Shown: piece by piece, positions 21,801 to 23,913 of the stretch | Layout: each line of letters begins with the position of its first letter | Position numbering within the stretch: the first letter of the stretch is position 1 | DNA from: Colivivens sp964537205 | Lineage (GTDB): Bacteria; Bacteroidota; Bacteroidia; Bacteroidales; Bacteroidaceae | Reading direction: 5' to 3' | NCBI GenBank assembly: GCA_964537205.1 | Contig: CAZHZH010000041.1 | Location: 1 to 23,913 of the forward strand | Length of the DNA stretch: 23,913 nt | Program-made: the position numbers and the translations under genes | The notes under the pieces: model-generated | Told to the model about the DNA's origin: nothing | What the model saw: only the letters and a program-made list of their open reading frames with translations | Database searches by the model: none

Positions 21801-23207
21801 ATAATGCAACGTCACGGCAAACCGTACACTCTGTTGAAAATCGACGACGTGTCGAATGTCGGCAGCTTGAAACTCCGTGTACGCAGTCTGGTCGACTCGC
21901 TGAAGGTGAACAACGCGCGTGGACAGGAAAGAGAGTTCTTGCGCACGAAGATGTTCACGAGGGAGGACGGCAAGCGCAAGATTCTCGCGCCGTTCTTCTC
22001 CGCCTTCCTTTCGCCGCTGCTGCCTCCGCTGATGAAGAACGCCGGATATGATGTCGAGATCCTGCCGCCAAGCGACAAGATGAGTGTGCAGGAAGGACTT
22101 GCGTATGCAAACAACGAAGTATGCTATCCTGCCACTTTGATCGTCGGCGATATGGTGAAGGCGTTGAACTCTGGCAAGTACGACCCTGACAAGATCGCAC
22201 TCATCATGACACAGACGGGAGGCCAATGCCGTGCTACTAATTACACCGCGCTCATCAAGCGCGCTATGATTGCCAATGGGTTTAAGGACGTTCCGCTCAT
22301 CGCGCTCGGTGTGACATCTAACGACGAAGTGAACGAACAGGAGGGTTTTAACGTGCCGATGTTCAAGATGCTGCCGATCATCTCCAGCACCTTGTACTTT
22401 AGCGACTCGCTGTCCAAACTGTATTATGCCTCGGCGGTGCGTGAACGTGTCGACGGAAAGGCGAAGGAGCTGGTTAGGAAGTATACAGCCCTCGCTTGTG
22501 AGCGCATAGAGGACAACGACGCAAAGGGACTCGTAGTGCTTGCAGGACAGGCGGCGAAAGAGTTCGACTCCATCGTTACCGACAAGGACTGCCCTAAGGT
22601 GGGTATCGTAGGTGAGATATTCCTTAAGTTCAACTATTTCTCTCATCAGTACATAGAGGACAAGTTGATAGCGAAGGGTGTCGAAGTGATTCCGCCGATA
22701 GTCACTCCTTTCTTGTGCTCTGAGTTTGTCAATGTAGAGGAGATGAAACGTCTGCACTTGAGCGACACCGTTAAACCTGACTTTCTGATAAAGACGTTGT
22801 ACGGACTCATTGCGCGCTGGGCTAAAAAATATAATAAGGTGTGCAAGGCGTTCCGCTACTGGCGTCCGTTTGTCAATATCTTCGACGAGGTGAAAGGCAC
22901 TTACGGCATCCTGTCCACTGCGGCGCAGTTTGGTGAGGGCTGGCTTGTGCCTGCCGAGGTCACCGAACTGTATAACGACGGAGTGAAGAACGTAGTCAGC
23001 CTGCAGCCTTTCGGATGTATAGCCAACCACATCATATCAAAGGGCATAGAAAAGAAGCTTCATCAGCTCTATCCGGAACTCAACATGCTAAGCCTCGACT
23101 TCGATTCGGGCGTGAGCGAGGTAAATGTCTACAATCGCCTGCTCCTCTTCCTCGACAACTTGCAAGATGACGTGAGCGAAAGCCAGGTGCTGAGCCGTCG
23201 AATCTGA
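18879..23207 (+). CDS. Giant acyl-CoA dehydratase activase fusion: two ASKHA ATPase modules plus two HgdB-like modules
   Basis: 1442 residues. Activases of this type (HgdC, BcrA/D family) hydrolyse ATP to push a low-potential electron into 2-hydroxyacyl-CoA dehydratases or benzoyl-CoA reductases. Module 1 (about 6-262) has YTIGLDVGSTTAKI, DIGGEDAK, CAGGTG (Cys128) and RCGVF (Cys167). Module 2 (about 335-600) repeats this with YIGIDSGSTTTKI, DIGGQDMK, CSSGCG (Cys463) and RCTVF (Cys502). A Cys-rich link (Cys622, 625, 629, 648) leads to a DUF2229-like part with SDNICFPAKL (Cys741) and a C-terminal HgdB-like part with NNEVCYPATL (Cys1082), GGQCRA (Cys1117) and QPFGC (Cys1380). No signal peptide; cytoplasmic and presumably oxygen-sensitive. 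The ATG at 18879 follows AGGA closely. It is a single-gene unit; the substrate is unknown. Confidence 0.92.
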   Translation: MNVGNTYTIGLDVGSTTAKIAVFDSDNNLVYSRYERHHTKVGELVGAYFKEINEKFGDVTVSICVTGSVGMATAEELNAEFVQEVVASTVYARTMHPEAKSLIDIGGEDAKVVFFNGKQTELRMNGNCAGGTGAFLDQMAVLMGVENSEMNDLALKSTHVYPMAARCGVFAKTDIQNLMSRNIPEADIAASIFHSIAVQTVTTLSHGCDYVPPILLCGGPLTFMPALRKAFSNYLHLDADKDFIVSQYSNLIPAMGCAIRAGKQEQHSDNDKKTGSQCVRLSELMKRLDTKHTVRWHSDLRPLFKNEDEHQQWREDKLQYAMPIASMRKHDTERIYIGIDSGSTTTKIVASRQDGTIVFADYSMNLGNPIGAVETGLKKLKQKAADNDTTLEIAGSCSTGYGEELIRSAFTLDDGIIETIAHYQAARHLMPEVSFILDIGGQDMKAIFVDNGVVVRMELNEACSSGCGTFLQTFANNLGYKIGDFANIACTAEAPCDLGTRCTVFMNSKVKQVMREGASVADISAGLSYSVVKNCLYKVLKLRGNDDLGGHVVVQGGTMRNDSVVRAFELLTGHDVARSDMPELMGAFGCVLHAIANSKAESARCIDDLLAGASYTTKQIQCNGCENHCYVSQYMFAGGTKFFSGNKCERIFNNYGKSHKTGKNAYSYKYRLLFDRSKENNADEANVRGVIGIPRVLGIYEDFPFWHSLFKACGFKVMLSSSSTFRNYESQLRCVMSDNICFPAKLVHSHIAELDKKLSDVNKEKGGDYGRIFFPYVVYEKKDDVRHDGSFNCPIVTAYSDVVRSSMTLATRMDSPVINFSNDKLLWKQLRSYLKGLGIGRREAKAAFDLAIASQLQYEQDIKQYNQRILDEARKNGELTIMLAGRPYHADPLIQHKLSDIIVGLGVNVITDDIVRGDYDISRGDTYLIEQWAYANRIIKAGQWTAEQPNDVHFVELTSFGCGPDAFIQDEVKDIMQRHGKPYTLLKIDDVSNVGSLKLRVRSLVDSLKVNNARGQEREFLRTKMFTREDGKRKILAPFFSAFLSPLLPPLMKNAGYDVEILPPSDKMSVQEGLAYANNEVCYPATLIVGDMVKALNSGKYDPDKIALIMTQTGGQCRATNYTALIKRAMIANGFKDVPLIALGVTSNDEVNEQEGFNVPMFKMLPIISSTLYFSDSLSKLYYASAVRERVDGKAKELVRKYTALACERIEDNDAKGLVVLAGQAAKEFDSIVTDKDCPKVGIVGEIFLKFNYFSHQYIEDKLIAKGVEVIPPIVTPFLCSEFVNVEEMKRLHLSDTVKPDFLIKTLYGLIARWAKKYNKVCKAFRYWRPFVNIFDEVKGTYGILSTAAQFGEGWLVPAEVTELYNDGVKNVVSLQPFGCIANHIISKGIEKKLHQLYPELNMLSLDFDSGVSEVNVYNRLLLFLDNLQDDVSESQVLSRRI

Positions 23208-23233
23208 CACGTTTAGTTTGATTTGTTCAGTCT

Positions 23234-23740
23234 CTATTGATTCACCGCGGTTGGTGTCCACATGTTAAAGAACCGCAACACCTTTTCTTTATTGTACCCT
23301 TGTCCTTCTTCCAGAAAACTGGAGTCTTGAATATGCAACACCTTGCCTTCGGTGTCAAGCACCACGAACACAGGGAATCCGAAACGTCCCGGATTGCCGA
23401 GCCGCTTCATAAGTGCATTGGCTGCCTTGACGTTGTCTTCTCCTTGTGTTTTACTTGGATTGTAATTGACGTGTATATAAACAAAGTTGTCGTCCATGGT
23501 TTTCACTATGTCGCTGTCTTTGGTTATGAAGTCGGCAAAGCGCAGGCACCATGGACACCAGTTGCCTCCCACCTGGCAGATGACATATTTTCTGACTGGT
23601 GATGATTTGGCTGTTGACAATGCCTGATCGATTTGCTCCATCGGGTTGATGGTCTCGTCGTATACTTGTTTCAGTCTTGTCTGCGCCGTAGCCACCATGG
23701 TGATGCATATTGTCACCATTGTTATTATCAGCTTCTGCAT
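23234..23740 (-). CDS. Exported thioredoxin-fold protein with CPWC site
   Basis: 168 residues. A signal peptide (1-20, ending ATAQ) sends it to the periplasm. The active site is Cys62-Pro-Trp-Cys65 (GGNWCPWCLRF), and Pro123 in GFPVFVVLD is the cis-proline of thioredoxin folds. The layout, a helix, CxxC, then a loop DDNFVYIHVNYN, resembles thioredoxin_7/DUF255-type proteins. It probably reduces or forms disulfides on exported proteins. The frame extends to 23803, but the TAnnTTTG element at 23792-23799 and the signal peptide both favour the ATG at 23740. It converges on the activase gene with 26 bases between the stop codons. Confidence 0.88.
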   Translation of the reverse strand: MQKLIITMVTICITMVATAQTRLKQVYDETINPMEQIDQALSTAKSSPVRKYVICQVGGNWCPWCLRFADFITKDSDIVKTMDDNFVYIHVNYNPSKTQGEDNVKAANALMKRLGNPGRFGFPVFVVLDTEGKVLHIQDSSFLEEGQGYNKEKVLRFFNMWTPTAVNQ

Positions 23741-23791
23741 AAGTCTTCTATTTATTATTGTCTGTTCCATAAATGATCCAACTCTTTTGTG

Positions 23792-23799
23792 CAAAGGTA
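23792..23799 (-). promoter_or_regulatory. Bacteroidota promoter -7 element (TACCTTTG)
   Basis: A TAnnTTTG match on the minus strand, 52 bases before the ATG at 23740. It lies back to back with the plus-strand promoter at 23830-23861. Confidence 0.55.
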
Positions 23800-23829
23800 A
23801 CACAAATCCCCGGAATGACCTAACTTTAT

Positions 23830-23861
23830 TTTGTTTATTCCGTAGAATTGCATTATCTTTG
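23830..23861 (+). promoter_or_regulatory. Bacteroidota promoter TTTG-N20-TATCTTTG
   Basis: TTTG at 23830-23833 and TATCTTTG at 23854-23861 with a 20-base spacer. Both elements match. It would start transcription near 23868, about 16 bases before the ATG at 23884. Confidence 0.75.
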
Positions 23862-23883
23862 CAGCAAATAAAATGAAAAGATT

Positions 23884-23913
23884 ATGCGATACCCTATAGG
23901 AATACAGACATTC
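23884..23913 (+). CDS. Start of a gene, probably AAA-ATPase-like/PD-(D/E)XK nuclease family (partial)
   Basis: Only ten codons are inside the window: MRYPIGIQTF. This is the characteristic opening of the large Bacteroidota family with an AAA-ATPase-like domain followed by a DUF1703/PD-(D/E)XK domain, whose members usually begin M(K)YPIGIQ-F and continue to VDKT. A two-element promoter stands directly upstream. An earlier ATG at 23873 is in another frame and stops after eight codons. The call rests on ten residues only. Confidence 0.6.
   Translation, partial: MRYPIGIQTF

Noticed and set aside
21366..23030. A 554-codon open frame on the minus strand
   Set aside because: It lies wholly opposite the activase gene, which has clear family motifs along the same bases. 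The antisense translation is rich in Arg, His and Val and has no motif. It is a by-product of the codon use on the other strand.

Overview
The window reads as an accessory-free chromosomal segment of an anaerobic Bacteroidota bacterium, most likely order Bacteroidales (Prevotellaceae- or Muribaculaceae-like). The evidence is a set of promoters of the Bacteroidota type (TAnnTTTG, two of them with an upstream TTTG at 19-20 bases), weak or absent Shine-Dalgarno sites, a Bacteroidota-style LptD, a class 1B PyrK/PyrD pair, a free-standing methionine synthase reactivation domain, and a giant acyl-CoA dehydratase activase typical of strict anaerobes. No phage genes, insertion sequence, CRISPR array or rRNA is visible.

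Layout. Positions 1-411 hold no gene but several short repeats and hairpins. On the minus strand from 10673 down to 412 run, in transcription order: a zinc-ribbon membrane protein and a lipoprotein with two duplicated modules (10673-9448); a hairpin and an AT palindrome; a small lipoprotein, an exported rhamnogalacturonan lyase, an MscS channel and an HD-domain hydrolase (9215-5331); then lptD, two nearly identical tRNA-Thr(CGU) genes, pyrK and pyrD (5225-412). A divergent intergenic region (10674-10985) separates these from a plus-strand operon: GT2 polyprenyl-phosphate sugar transferase, dihydroorotase (pyrC), methionine synthase activation domain, membrane-anchored metallophosphoesterase, and PlsC-type acyltransferase (10986-15559). 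An exported alpha/beta hydrolase and a DUF418 membrane protein follow (15652-17733). They converge on an exported flavin-reductase-like protein on the minus strand (17770-18411). After a gene-poor stretch comes the 1442-residue activase/dehydratase-like fusion (18879-23207), then an exported thioredoxin-fold protein on the minus strand (23234-23740). The last 30 bases begin a new plus-strand gene that looks like the start of an AAA-ATPase-like/PD-(D/E)XK family protein.

Themes. Two pieces of pyrimidine synthesis flank the centre (PyrK-PyrD for dihydroorotate oxidation, PyrC for the preceding ring closure). Envelope building is represented by LptD, GT2, PlsC and the lipoproteins. Exported plant-polysaccharide functions (PL11 lyase, possible feruloyl-type esterase) occur without a SusC/SusD pair in view. 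The most interesting object is the activase fusion: two ASKHA ATPase modules, each with its own cysteine pair that could share a [4Fe-4S] cluster, joined to two HgdB-like cysteine-bearing modules in one chain. Its substrate is unknown and its neighbours do not reveal it. All function calls come from motif reading of the sequence; no database search was made.
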